Below, one piece after another: positions 1-11,665 of a stretch of DNA of 64,000 bases. The position numbers were made by a program, and so were the translations under genes. The first letter of the stretch is position 1. Each line of letters starts with the position of its first letter. Origin of the DNA: Seriola aureovittata (lineage: Eukaryota; Chordata; Actinopteri; Carangiformes; Carangidae); assembly GCF_021018895.1 (NCBI RefSeq), contig NC_079368.1, positions 558,001-622,000 on the forward strand, read 5' to 3'. The notes beneath the pieces are model-generated. The model did no database searches, was not told where the DNA came from, and was given only the letters and a program-made list of their open reading frames with translations.

Positions 1-104
1 TGTGGGAACATAGGGCTGTGGGAACATAGAGCTGTGGGAACATAGGGCTGTGGGAACATAGAGCTGTGGGAACATAGAGCTGTGGGAACATAGGGCTGTG
101 GGAA
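1..104. repeat. 16-bp minisatellite carrying RBPJ/CSL-like motifs
   Basis: Seven head-to-tail units start at 1, 17, 33, 49, 65, 81 and 97, with consensus TGTGGGAACATAGRGC. The array reaches the window edge, so its true length is unknown. Each of the first six units contains TGTGGGAAC, a match to the CSL/RBPJ consensus YGTGGGAA; the last unit degenerates after TGTGGGAA. Confidence 0.9.
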
Positions 105-552
105 AAAATTAAAACTTTATTCTCATTATATTATTACTTTCCTCAATGTGGCCCTAACACTCCATTGTATATATCTGATATGATTTCTTCTTTTATACTG
201 TATATATATGAATAATGGTTTAACTGGCATTGTATGATGATACTTTGAGGGAGTGGGGGTAGAAATAAATTGTTATTGTAGTTGCTGTTGGTATTGAGCT
301 GACTATATGAAGTGACTGTATCATTCATTCGTTTAATATTTCAAAGAATCAGTCTACACAACTATACAGTGGTCTCTGGCCGTACAAGATTAGATGCTCT
401 TTCACCAGTGTGTTCACCAGATGAGCAATAGATGACAATAAAACTGGGACTTTGTCTGTGGGCAAAGATGTTGCTGTTGAATTTTCTAAGAGGAAGTTTT
501 CAGTGGTGTGAAGACCGGAACTGTTCCAGTCACCTCAGTTTAATGGCAGTGG

Positions 553-640
553 AAGCTGGGCCAATATTCAATACTATTGAATATTGTGATATTTCCAGCA
601 TATTGAATATTTTTCATAATATTGTAAACCCCACTCTGAC
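553..640. repeat. Dispersed AT-rich repeat, copy 1
   Basis: Contains TATTGAATATTGTGATATTTCC, given here only as its boundaries at roughly 573-595. The reverse complement of nearly the same segment recurs around 7075-7125. Probably a MITE or LINE fragment of unknown family. Confidence 0.45.
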
Positions 641-1000
641 CAACGTTGGTGAGGGGGATGTATACCGTATACTGTGAAAATATAAGTTTCCTAAAAATGA
701 TGTTTGTATAGGATGAAACTCTTTACCCAATTATGTTTCTATGACACCAACGTACAACTGTCACACCAGACACACCAGACACCACTGGTTCACATCCACA
801 GTCCCATCTGTCATTTAGACAACAACAGCTCTTTGGTCCAGGTTAGTGAAAGATGGAGGTTTAGTGTAAATGTAAATAAACAGGTTGTGAGCTGAGTCTG
901 AACAGAACCAGAAACAGGTAATATGTGGTGTCACTACAGAAAACAAACAGTTTGTCTGTGAACATTTCATGGAATGTTAAGTCTCAGTACTGTACATTCT

Positions 1001-1027
1001 CACACACACACACACACACACACACAC
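1001..1027. repeat. (CA)n microsatellite
   Basis: About 13 perfect CA units. Open frames through it are artefacts. Confidence 0.95.
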
Positions 1028-2025
1028 GTTGCTTCTTTGCTTAATGCAACATATATTTGTTTGTTTATCTTGCCCAAACAGGACTTGTATTTTGTGAATT
1101 TCTTTTTAAATGAAAATGCTATTTTTTTTGACTGTTTTACATTTATTTCTATTTTTATTTTAATTTGACTTGAATTAATTGACACTGACATTTGAGATGA
1201 ATTTAAACACGTGTATGAAAAAGTACCTCAGGAATTTTCATCACAAATATTCAGATAAATGTGACTGACTAAATAACGTATTGAGGCAGTATATAACATG
1301 TAACATGCTCCCCGTCCAGATGTTTATTTCACTTTTTTGTTAACTGTGGAACATCGTCATTGTGGAAACATCCTCTTGTGTGCAGTGATTTTCCTGCACC
1401 ATAGAGAAACACTGGCTTCAGTCTGCATACCTGTCCTTCCTGCAGAGCAGGCCTCAGCATGTCAGGCCCCGTGTCCCTACACAGCACATAGACGTAACAT
1501 TAACAGCGAAGAGGCTCAGATATGCCCTGACATTCCACCTCTATTGATCTTGTGTATTGATACGGGTTCTGTTTTCTGTTTCCACAGATGCAATCAATGA
1601 AAGTAATCTAGGTAAGTGGACCACTTTGAGAACCACCACAGTGTTTGATGGAGGCTGTCTTTTAACCTAACTGCTAGATTCTCAGTAGATTACAATGCTG
1701 CAGTGCTGTTATTATGTTACTGCTCATGCTCGTGGTGTTCTCATCAAATGACTGAATAGTTTTTATTTTACGTTGTCGTATTAGAAACACACTGTGCATG
1801 ATGAACCTCACAGGAACCCTGAATAATATCTGTCTAAGAAGCTGGTCTGAGATGTGTAGTTTCATCCTCTAGTATCATCCTCTGCTCACAGACACAGCTT
1901 CCAGATCGTGTCCCTCCTCCATTTCCTTAGTTGGTCTCTTATCTTGGTGCAGACTCTGACTGTCCCACCAGTTCAGAGGCTCATTTTCCCTAAAGGACAT
2001 ATATTAACATACTCATGCAGATTTC

Positions 2026-2304
2026 TACAGTGGCCCTGAGAGCTGAAAGCAGTGCAACTTAAGAAAACACATGCAAACAGACAAAACACAACTTCAGAAA
2101 ACATCTTCATCAGTTTGACAAAAGCAAATCAAAAGCATTGAACAAAAACTGCATCCCAGCCAGGTTCATCACTTTTTAGTGTCCCCTGGACTCAAAGTTC
2201 TTGTTGTGTTATGAGTATTTGCAGCTCAGGTGTTGTCAGACTAATGAAGATGTTTACATGTGTTTTCTCAAGTTGTAGTGTGTTGAGCTTCAGGGGCCAC
2301 CGTA
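2026..2304. mobile_element. Foldback (long terminal inverted repeat) element, copy A
   Basis: 279 bp. Ends TACAGTGGCCCTGA and, inverted, TACGGTGGCCCCTGA; the inverted arms extend inward through AAAACACATGCAAAC-like sequence. It is flanked by perfect 6-bp repeats GATTTC (2020-2025 and 2305-2310), likely a target-site duplication. Interior includes ATCACTTTTTAGTGTCCCCT, shared with copy B at 37340-37852. No coding capacity; superfamily not determined. Confidence 0.75.
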
Positions 2305-2678
2305 GATTTCTGTCACTTTTTGTTTCTCATGACTTCTGTCATTTTCTTACTTGATATTAGCACCAGAAATTATTACATTATATTGTGTGGCAGGAAATGA
2401 GAACCCGGAAACCCATAAACCCATAAAACATGGACATTGTGTCTGTTTTATGAGATGTTATGTGACTGTTTTAAAGACATTATAATGTGGCTGAGGAGAA
2501 GGGACCTTTAACGGCAGCAGGTCGAGTTTCTATTTAAATCTTAAAGACCCTCTGATGAAAATCCAGTGTTTCACCATGTTAACATCCATATGATGGTTTT
2601 ATATATTAAAGACATATGATGAGTGAAATAATCATCATCACTATGACTGAGTGTTTCCACCTTGAACTGCAGTGAACT

Positions 2679-2809
2679 AATGACAGTCTCATAAAGACAG
2701 ATTCAGACAGCCAGGGTTTCATACGTCACAAACCTAAGGAACCGATCCTGTCAACTTGTGGGGACAGGGATAAATATACCTGAAACCTTGTCAGTACAGA
2801 GAGAGAGTT
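2679..2809 (+). repeat. Dispersed repeat, inverted partner at 49151-49290
   Basis: About 130 bp running from AATGACAGTCTCATAAA through CCTGTCAACTTGTGGGGACA to TTGTCAGTACAGAGA. The same sequence, about 90% identical by eye, occurs on the minus strand at 49151-49290. Family unknown. Confidence 0.7.
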
Positions 2810-3379
2810 ATTGAATATTTTTGGTGTTAGACATTAAATGACATCACAGTTTATAGACCAATCAATTAGAGCGAGTCTGTGTACCTGTTAGTGGCTGGCA
2901 GTTATTGAATTTCTATTAACACAAGTGGAGGAGAGTGTGATTCACACAGCAACATGAGCCACTGGTCAGACAGACAAAGTGAGGAAACATCTGTAATAGT
3001 GATTTGTTTTGTTGTTTATGAATTCAACTTTTCATTTGTAAGAGTTCGACTGTGTTATTCCTTCAAAAGTTTCACTGTCCCACATTAAGACCCACTTTAA
3101 TTCAGTCAATTAATCGATTCAAAATAATCAGCAGATGAATTCATAATGAAAGTAAACGTCAGCTGCAGCTATACAATTCACTGCCGTCTTTTAATTTTAA
3201 ATGTCTTGAGCACAAATCACCTGCATCTTATTTCTAATAATATTTTATCAGAGTATCCATCGAGCTCAGGACTTCATTTGCACATAGCAGAACATGGGTC
3301 AGATATTCTTGAATCTTGGTAAAAAGCAGCAGATTTGAAATGATTTCCTGTTCAGTTTCTCATCATGTGACCACCTGGA

Positions 3380-4280
3380 TCCTCCTGAAGGCTGAGGTGA
3401 GATGGAGTCAGTCTGTTCCCTCTTTGCCTCCACACCAGAACAAGAGCTGCTTGCCTCTCTTCGTGTCCCTGCCTTCCTGATTAGAGGTCTCCTCAGGGCG
3501 TAATGACAGAATTGTGTTGCTGTCAGTTCCTGCTGCTTGGAGTGGGCTAATAGTCATGTTAGCCCACGCAGCATGTCATTAGCTCTCCACCCGTAGCCCA
3601 ATGAGGGGCAAGTCTGTCATTTCAGGGCTAAATCACAGGGCAGGCAGGCCGGAGATCACAGTAACACCGGGGCTCTGGAGCTCAGCGATCGCGCCCACCC
3701 TCCCTCACCACACTTAATTTGCACCGATTTACACATGCTGCATTAACATGCAGGAATTACTGTGATGCAGGCTGCAGGAAACAAATGGAAGTCAAAGACA
3801 GGCGCTTTGATGGATCATTGATACGCAGATCACTCCATCACAGTCGTAATTCGAGATACACTGCTCATTTCTGACTGTGATTGGATGATTCATGGTTATC
3901 ACTCAGATGATTAGCAGGCTTGTGTAGCATCTATCAGAGCTCAGGCTAATCTGCTTTGATTATTAGCCTTTAAGCCTTCCCTCCATGCCGGGCTTGTCTA
4001 CTACAGAGTAATGAGAAATTACATTCTCCTCATATTTGTATTAATCTATCTGCACTCACTTGTCAAACGGATAATTACGTCGCCATGTTTCAGATCACCC
4101 ACTCAAGAACCTATGTGCAGGTTTCCTCCTAATACAAACATTCCTTCGCCCTCCTGTTTAATACAACAGTGTATTAATGGATTATTACAGTTTACATTCT
4201 TTAAATCCTCTCAGACCTCATTCACAAATGGCGACCTCGCCTCCACTTGGGTTAGATTACTTTCAGGTGTTTGGTTTTTC
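3380..4280. promoter_or_regulatory. Candidate conserved non-coding block
   Basis: About 900 bp of balanced-composition unique sequence without tandem repeats or recognised transposons. It is rich in TAAT homeobox-type cores and has GATCGCG and CAATGA motifs, in clear contrast to the AT-rich repetitive flanks. This is how intronic enhancers of developmental regulators usually look, but I cannot compare species here. No splice-bounded coding frame is seen. Confidence 0.3.
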
Positions 4281-4285
4281 ACCCT

Positions 4286-4337
4286 GAGGGATGCTAGCCT
4301 AGCCTAGCCTAGCCTGGCCTGGCCTGGCCTGGTCTGG
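4286..4337. repeat. 5-bp tandem repeat (AGCCT/GGCCT)
   Basis: About nine units of AGCCT grading into GGCCT, then TGGTCTGGC. Confidence 0.85.
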
Positions 4338-5013
4338 CTCAACCCAGTGGCAACAACATTAAATCTGAAACACAGCTGTTTGTTATTTGGACACGTATGA
4401 AACTCTTTACTTCTTACATGTATGAACGCCATGTCGGAATCATTTCACTCTGTTTCTGCACAGAATAAAAACTGCTACACGTTTTCTACAGCTTATTGGT
4501 CACAGTGGGCTTTTAACAGCAGTCACCGCTCGCCCTGCCGCAGGAACTGCATGGGAAGTAAGCTGAACACGATATATTAAACAAATTTTCAGGCCTGTGG
4601 CTCCGTAAGCAGATAAGAAAAGGATCAGTTTCTGATCCACGTGAGCCAGATCTTAGCAAAGCCGTGGGTCGATCCTCAAGTCGGGGGGGGGGGGTTATAC
4701 AATACACGCCGCATCTTCTACTCAGCACTGTGACCTTCTCTGCTGAGATTTGCGTCCACCTAACTTTGCCCTTTTACTGGGGCATGTTGTGTAAGTGAAG
4801 GGGCACAATGTGAATAACATTGGTATTTGCACAACAGCCTGTGCCGAGCGGAGAGCTAACTGGAGCAGGAGAATGGCGCTGTTTGGCGAGGTTCACGGCT
4901 GTTATTCCTACAGGCCATGAGCGTGAAAGGAGCTAATGCCATCTGACAGTTCTGGAGCAAGAAGAGGAAGGCTGGACAGAAAAGGAGGAGAGAGAGCAGA
5001 GAGTGGTGGTGGT

Positions 5014-5032
5014 GGGTGGGTGGGTGGGGGGG
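5014..5032 (+). other. Strong G-quadruplex motif
   Basis: GGGTGGGTGGGTGGGGGGG: four G-tracts with single-T loops, the most stable class of parallel quadruplex. It lies in a purine-rich stretch (4960-5160). A G12 run is nearby at 4683-4694. Confidence 0.6.
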
Positions 5033-5481
5033 TGAAGAGATACAGTGGGATGGAGAGGAGGTTGGGGGTGGGAGTGCATGGCATGGTGTTGGATGAGAGA
5101 GAAATAGGGGATGAGCTAGATATGGACAAAGCAGGGATGAGGGATATGGGAGGGGAAGGGCTAAAAAGGCGATACTGTAGGGACCTCTATTGTTCCCCGC
5201 CGCAGAGAAAGGCCTCCAAGAGCCATTGCTCTTTATCACTGTGACACATTAAAAGTCAGAAATATTCCAACATTTTCCCGAAACATGCAGATGAAGCACG
5301 GACCTCAAAGCAGCAGCTGAAGGTTGGCGATCTCTCTCAGACTCAGATATTCTATCAAATACTTATCAGAGTGCAGCACATCCAGACTCCCCCTGCGTGT
5401 GCGCACGGTGCAGCAGAGTCAGTAACAGCTGCCAGTTTGAAAAATTGCCTTTGAGGGAATTCGAGAAATGCTCTCAAAGCA

Positions 5482-5482
<1 letters not shown>

Positions 5483-5512
<30 letters not shown>
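5483..5512. repeat. (CA)15 microsatellite
   Basis: Fifteen perfect CA units. Confidence 0.95.
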
Positions 5513-5513
<1 letters not shown>

Positions 5514-6312
5514 CGGAGGGAGCACCGCTGCCCACGCCACTATAATAACATTTCCTCTTTGTCTGTGTCAGAATGGTAAAAAAAAAAAAAAAAGAGTTGC
5601 ACTAGTTAAACCTTGATGGAGAGACAGAAGACATGAGGAGGAGGAGTGGCAACGGAGGAGATAGACGGGAGACAGATAGAGGGAGTGGGACGTTGAGGTG
5701 GGATCCCACTGTAATTTGACAGGCTCCAGTCCCACTCAGGCTTCAGCAGCAACTCTTTTGAAGGAGGCGTTAGCAGACACCCTGCAGCCAGCCGAACCCA
5801 TCATTATCGACACAGCCAAGAGACACAGAGATGCTGCATCTCACTCTCTCGGCCTCTTTAAGAAGCAACTTTTATGTCCAACTGGAGGGAAAACATCCTC
5901 TGATCTGTCAACTTGGTTACACAGACGCACATTGAAATAAAAAAAAATTACAAAATGTAATGTAAATCTTCACTGAGCATGCCTGATGCACAACATCCAA
6001 AATTTTACATCTCGATACAATCCAGCCAAAAATATCCCAATATACGGTATTATTGCACGCATGCTATTTTTTTTAATAATATAATATTGTTTTTTATGTG
6101 TTAGGTGTTTTTTTTATACACATAAAGAGCAAGTTCACTTCAGTTGCCATTTTTAAGTTAGAACAACTTCATAAAATGAAGGTAACACAACTAAAGTGGA
6201 TATCAAGTCACTGTAACTTAAAACTAATAGTTATATTTAGTTATTATTTCAAGGCAATCGTTGCCTAGATTCTTTTCCACTTTTCACATTTTACAGTATA
6301 ATATATAATAAG

Positions 6313-6501
6313 TAGGGCTGAATAATGTGTAGAAAAAAATCATATTGGAATATGAGTCTCGATTTCAGTGGGAATGGTAATTTTTGCGTTACATTTTTTC
6401 TAGAGAAAAATATTAAAAAGATGCTGATGTGATTTTTATTGGTCTTGTACCAAACAATCATGTTCCCTCACATCTGGAAAATAATCAGTTGTTCAGCCCT
6501 A
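6313..6501. mobile_element. hAT-like MITE, 189 bp
   Basis: Starts TAGGGCTGAATAAT and ends ATTGTTCAGCCCTA-like, giving about 14-bp terminal inverted repeats of the TAGGGCTG type common in non-autonomous hAT elements of fish. No ORF. Flanks are too AT-rich to define a duplication. Confidence 0.65.
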
Positions 6502-6509
6502 CTAATATT

Positions 6510-6510
<1 letters not shown>

Positions 6511-6576
<66 letters not shown>
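6511..6576. repeat. (TAA)n microsatellite
   Basis: About 22 TAA units. It borders the retroposon-like sequence that follows and is probably its 3' tail read on the minus strand (ATT)n. Confidence 0.95.
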
Positions 6577-6905
6577 GAAATAATAACTTTATTTATGTAG
6601 CATCTTTATAACAGAGTTTACAAAGTGCTCTGACAAACGAATCAAAAGCAACGATAGTCAAAAGCACAACAGAAATAAGGTTGAGTTCCAAAGGCAGGAC
6701 AATTAATATAATTCAACACAAATACGGACAATTAGTGGGAGTGGATGATAAAAACACACACACACACAGTGAAAGTAATAAAAGCAAAAGGACGATATGG
6801 AGACGATAAAAAGACGATCAATTAGATCAGCCAGACAATTAAGACAGCATCAGTTTTAAGAAGTGATTGAGAGGAGGTCTGATTCTGCCTGTCCTCGGAC
6901 AGGGA
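6577..6905 (-). mobile_element. Retroposon-like dispersed repeat with (ATT)n tail
   Basis: Just after the (TAA)n comes CTTTATTTATGTAGCATCTTT and ACAAAGTGCTCTGACA. The same head, CTTTATTTATAGAGC with ACAAAGTGCTTTACA, follows TAATAATAAT at 63240-63310. Read on the minus strand both end in AATAAAG plus (ATT)n, the usual 3' end of fish LINE/SINE copies with microsatellite tails. Confidence 0.55.
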
Positions 6906-7059
6906 CAATTATACTATTATTGTATTCCATGTTTCAGTTTTATCAGTTTTATTTGGCACATGCTGTGGTACAATTTTAAAGCAGTGACTTGATGGCTGGA
7001 CACTGCAGCAGGACAGACTGTGAAAAAACTGCAAAATAAATAAATATATACATTTCACT

Positions 7060-7132
7060 GACATAATGGAAATATTGTATGTGTGGGGAAATATCACAAT
7101 ATTCAATATTATCAAATATCAGCCCGAGCCTG
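7060..7132 (-). repeat. Dispersed AT-rich repeat, copy 2
   Basis: Reverse-complement relative of the 553-640 segment. Both share the ATTGAATATTGTGATATTTC core. Family unknown. Confidence 0.45.
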
Positions 7133-7139
7133 ATGCTTA

Positions 7140-9179
7140 ACACAGAATACTTTAGCACCTCTATCTAACACAAGATCAACAGTTTAGATTACTTTGTCAT
7201 ATTTTAAATTATTTATATTATTTAATATTCTGCATGTTAAAAGATAAAGTGTTTTGTTTTCATTTGTCAGCAACAGCTGATCATTTTTGCTCCTTTGAGG
7301 AATATTTCTTAAATAAAACATTAGCTTAGCATTAAAACTCATTAGCTTGAGCACTGCAGCTGGCCCTGATTAATAACTGCTAACATGCGACAGAGAAGCA
7401 CTGACTGACCTCTGCTGTGTGGAGATACTACGTATGAAGATGGATCAGTCCTCGAGGTTCGGGGTGGGGGGATCAGGTTCAAACACCTTTGTGAAACACT
7501 GTGCAGTTGCTTTTACAAATATTTGGCTCTGTTCTTGCGACACTAGACTCTAGTTAGGTAAAGAGCTGTGGATGATTTTATGGATGTATAATGTTGAGCT
7601 AGATCCAGGTCTGTGGTCTGATCCAGAACAGTTAGCCTCTGCTGGAAGACTAACCACTTGTGTTGACAGAGAGAAAATGGCATCAAAGATGGTGTTGGTT
7701 GTTTGGCAGCAGATAAGACGATTAGGAGCTGGAGCCCCCGCAGCACCCTTCATTATTAAAGCTGCTGGCCCACATCTATAGATTATAACGGCTGCTGCTC
7801 TCAGGTCACACGCTGCCCCACTTTGATCAGATGCACGGTGTTTCTGAGTGAACAAGTCAGCTCCTGCTGCTGACTGCTCTGCCTCTTTGTCTGATGACAC
7901 TGAGCTCACAGCTGTGTGTTGGTGTGATACTGCTCTCTGGTGGGGAAGTGTGTTGTCACCACCACCACCACGTTCTGTGATAGAGCGGCGGCCATAACAG
8001 AGAGGAAGGAGTGGATCATTGAAGGGATGTCTCTCTATAGTTCTGTAGTTTTTATCTGAGAGCTGGGGTAATAATATTTCCAGATTCTACTTTCTTTCCC
8101 GCTCGACCTGCTGCAGTAGATCTTTTAGCTGTTGTTAAATACACTATAAAATAGTAATAAAATACCCTGTTAGTTGAACAGTGTTGTAGCTGCATTTTGA
8201 AACTCCTGTAAATTAATGAGGGATCTCAGTTTTGCCTTTGAGCTGGTTAATTGGACGTACTTATACTGTCTTTGAGTTTCATGTCCCGTTTCTATTTTAT
8301 GTAGTTTGTAATCATGTCAAAACAACGTGCCTTGGCAGAATTGTATTACATATAAAAGCACAGTTAGGTTTTAGCTTTCTACTGATAAGTTTTCAGTGTG
8401 TAGTAGATCTGTGCAGTTCAGTACTCAGTGTTGAGAACGGCTTGAAGCTCATTGTGACAAACAGTAAGGCTCCTCTCCTCTCCTCTCCTCTCCTCTCCTC
8501 TCCTCTCCTCTCCTCTCCTCTCCTCTCCTCTCCTCTCCTCTCCTCTCCTCTCCTCTCCTCTCCTCTCCTCTCCTCTCCTCTTGTCCTCAGTCTTGTGATA
8601 AAGGCATGGTTTCACCTTTGACCTCCTATTAATGCTGTTAATGATTCAAACATTCACACCTGCAGACCAACACAGATCATGTTATACATGTTGAACTGTT
8701 TAACTGATAAAATGAACATTTTTCTAACGTGATGTGTGTGATGCTCTTATCCATGGTTACTTTCATAAAACGCCCTTTCATGCTGCATTCAAAGACGTGC
8801 AGAGACATAAGATGAAGCAAAGTGAGGAGGCAGAAACATGAAAGAGAAGGAGATTCTGTGAGGACACACAGGGACAAATCAACCTGAAACTCTGACTTGC
8901 CTTCATGTCTTGGATGGTGTATTTTTCTGGACAACTGACCAGAATTATATCCTGATGTTGGATATTTGTTGATTCAAACATTCACCTGTCACGCAGTGTA
9001 GCAGAGCCTCATATACATATCTGTTTTGGGTTTTTTTAGCAGGGAGTGAAAGGAATTCTGGGAGATCGGTCAGTAATAGTAGAAGAGGTTGTGGGACAGT
9101 ACAAAAAGGAAATCAGAACACTTGATCCTAGAGTAACTGGAGGGCAGTGAACCTCTCACAGTCGTGAGATGTAACATTT
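7140..9179. other. Non-coding, no gene seen
   Basis: Apart from the pentanucleotide repeat, this is unique AT-balanced DNA. A short stretch near 7670-7900 has few repeats and could be regulatory, but nothing supports an exon. Confidence 0.4.
8471..8580. repeat. (TCCTC)22 pentanucleotide microsatellite
   Basis: 110 bp of perfect polypyrimidine/polypurine tandem repeat, 22 units, with no interruptions. Able in principle to form triplex (H-) DNA. The open frames of Leu-Ser-Ser-Pro and Gly-Glu-Arg-Arg repeats over it are artefacts. Confidence 0.97.
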
Positions 9180-9366
9180 GACCTGTTGGACATGGTTGTG
9201 GGTTTGAGCCTGACGGCCGGCGGAGGCCTCTCTGTGCGGCCCATGTTCTCCTCATACCTGTGTGGGTTTCCTCCAGGTGCTCAACAGTCCAAACATAAGC
9301 AGGTAAACTGGAGATTCGAAAAAGTCCGTAGGTGTGAGTGTGACTGTGAATGTTTGTCTCTATAAA
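9180..9366 (-). mobile_element. Dispersed teleost repeat fragment
   Basis: Contains GTTCTCCTCATACCTGTGTG and GGGTTTCCTCCAGGTGCTC, then AGTCCAAACATAAGCAGGTAAA and GTAGGTGTGAGTGTGACTGT, a very common fish interspersed repeat with a recognisable order of motifs. Degenerate copy. I do not assign the family with certainty, and the strand is nominal. Confidence 0.55.
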
Positions 9367-9939
9367 GCCCTTTTTTCTACTGGTAAAAGAACCCACTAAG
9401 ACCTGCTACATCAGGCTGTTGTCAGCAATGGAAAAGAGTTAAATTTTCATTCACACCTCGGCCACGTGACTTTGCAGTTGAACTTATACTGATCAGAAAT
9501 GATGTAAACACAACACCCAGTGAAGTCATTAACTTTCTCCCCTTCTATTGTGATGTCTTTCAGACTCAGACACTGTAACACACCTGTCACCTGTCCAGCT
9601 ATTAAACCAGAAACACGGCGGCTACACTGAGCTGATGAAAACACCATCTCTGATGCATCTCACACGAAAACTTTGACACTTTGACAGCAGCAACAACCTG
9701 AGGATGAGTCGAGACAGATGTTTAACCAGTTAGCACAGCAGCTAGCAGCTCACTGGGCCCCATTCACACACGCATATAAACACATTTTATTTTCAACACA
9801 AAAGTATTTTATTTTATTTCCTCTTAGTTTTGCTGCATCACTATCAAAAATATCATATTTCACCTTTTAAAAAATGATGCAAGACATGCAACAGGTTTCT
9901 TGATCAGTTATCCAGTGTGTGTTTAGTACAGAGATAGTG

Positions 9940-10010
9940 TCAGGAGATAATTAGCTTAGCTTAGCATAAAGACTAGAGGCAAAGGGAAACGGCTAGCCTG
10001 ACATCTCAAA
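9940..10010. repeat. Dispersed teleost repeat fragment (TTAGCTTAGC type)
   Basis: TTAGCTTAGCTTAGCATAAA followed by GACTAGAGGCAAAGGGAAAC and GGCTAGCCTG, a motif chain repeated throughout percomorph genomes. Related short pieces recur at 31780-31800 and 30485-30510. Confidence 0.5.
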
Positions 10011-10830
10011 AATGACGTACAGACCAACATTAGTGCTAACGCTTCACACTGAAATTACTAACAAGAGAAAGGTGTTGAAAAAAGTATGATATTTCCCATA
10101 ACTGTTCCCTTCATGGGAACATGGTAGTGACAGGAGGTTTCAGCAGGGGCCCAAAAACACAGTTTTACAGGTTTGTCAGGTTAATCCAGCAAAACCCTTT
10201 TCATACACTGTGTCAGCAAACAGGAATTTAATGGGACTTCCACTCTTTTGCTTAGACTGTGTTATAGTAAAAAATGAGAGTCATCCCTGATTGTGAGAGA
10301 ACGGGAAACACTCTTCTGTCTCAGACTTCAACACCAAAGTCTTTTATTCATCAGACTGAACTATCTGGAAACAGAAGAGTGGAATATTGACTGATAATTC
10401 TTCACTGTAAGACAGTTAAACACCTGATCAATGATACTGTGTGAATGGCTGTTTTTGGTATTCATTAAGTCCCAAGGTGTTGGCCAGGTCACTTCAGTTT
10501 TATTTGCCCTTTGGAATTTCAGGCAGAGAACAGCTGCATTAATCTGCTGCTCATCAGGGCTCCAAAAAGCAAATGCATCTTATGATTGTGAGATGGATCA
10601 CTGTAAATCTAATCTGTGGGACTGGACTGAATTCAGCTCCCGTATAGCTGCAATCAGCTGCAACAAACAGAGGCAGCAGCTTCTGAGGTGACTAGTCTCA
10701 CAGAGTCCTGACAGCAGAGCAGAGACCAACCAGACAGGATATACTCACTGACACTACACCTGATACCATCCAGTATAAACAGACAATCAATTAGGATTAG
10801 AATTATTTAAAAAAAATTAGCCCATTAATT

Positions 10831-11046
10831 CAGTGGTTCTCAACCTTTTTGCCATTTTGACCCCATAAAAGAAATCCATCAGCAGTTTAGCTCCTGGTCA
10901 CAGTTTGGACATGAGGTGTGACAGTAAGATTCTTTATTTGAAGGATAAAACAAGATTAAGACAAAATTCAAGGTAAAAAATAAAGAAAAATATAATTTCT
11001 GTCTTCTCTTTAATGATCTTGTGACCGTTCAGGTTGGGAATCACTG
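10831..11046. mobile_element. hAT (Charlie-type) MITE, 216 bp
   Basis: Begins CAGTGGTTCTCAACC and ends GGTTGGGAATCACTG, nearly perfect 15-bp terminal inverted repeats of the Charlie group. Flanking octamers CATTAATT and AATTAATC match at 6 of 8 positions, consistent with an old 8-bp target duplication. Non-autonomous, no ORF. A one-ended relative starts at 40735. Confidence 0.8.
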
Positions 11047-11586
11047 AATTAATCAATCAATTTATTGACAGAGAGATAGTCAGTAACTGTCAATAATTGA
11101 TTATCATTCGGTGTGATATATCAGTCAGAAATACAAACATTTCCAATTTTTTATTCTGTAGCGTTTTCTTTCAAAATGAAAACATTTTTATAAAATTCAA
11201 ATTAGATTCAATTGTTTTTTTATCCTCTTATTGTGAAGGCTGCATTTCTATTTATTAAGAGAAATTAAGAGAGACATATTTAAAAATAGCAAACCTAATC
11301 AATTCCAAAAGCCAGAAAATAAAAATGTGGGTCAGAATGTATGTGTGTCTGTGTATTTGGCAGAGAAGAGCAGTGTGACCTATGGCCTGTTGAAGTTCTT
11401 TGTCTGAACAGTGGAGAGGTTTGTGACAGTGTGCAGAGGGGGGAGGGGAGCTCAAACAAAAGACATGCCCTTTGTTACTCAATGTTTAAGCAAATGCAGA
11501 AAACAAGTCACACAACAACCCGACACTGAATCAAATTAGCATTTCAGCTAACAACTTTGCAGTGTGTGTGTACCTGTATTTGCTTG

Positions 11587-11590
<4 letters not shown>

Positions 11591-11664
<74 letters not shown>
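11591..11664. repeat. (GT)37 microsatellite
   Basis: 74 bp of uninterrupted GT. Confidence 0.97.

Positions 11665-11665
<1 letters not shown>

Larger units (their letters stand above)
105..3379. other. Non-coding, probably nr6a1 upstream intron or flank
   Basis: AT-rich DNA with no recognisable exon. It holds an AT-rich dispersed repeat (553-640), a (CA)n run at 1001-1027, a 279-bp foldback element (2026-2304) and a dispersed repeat at 2679-2809. Open frames here are short and show no domain. Confidence 0.5.
4340..6312. other. Non-coding, no gene seen
   Basis: Contains the G12 run, the purine-rich G-quadruplex stretch, a (CA)15 at 5483-5512, a 16-base A run near 5578-5593 and AT-rich DNA after 5940. 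The longest open frames (4856-5244 on both strands) are low-complexity and cross each other; I see no gene. Confidence 0.5.

Noticed and set aside
8232..8621. 129-codon open frame with Leu-Ser-Ser-Pro repeats and its minus-strand Gly-Glu-Arg partner
   Set aside because: Translation of the (TCCTC)22 microsatellite.
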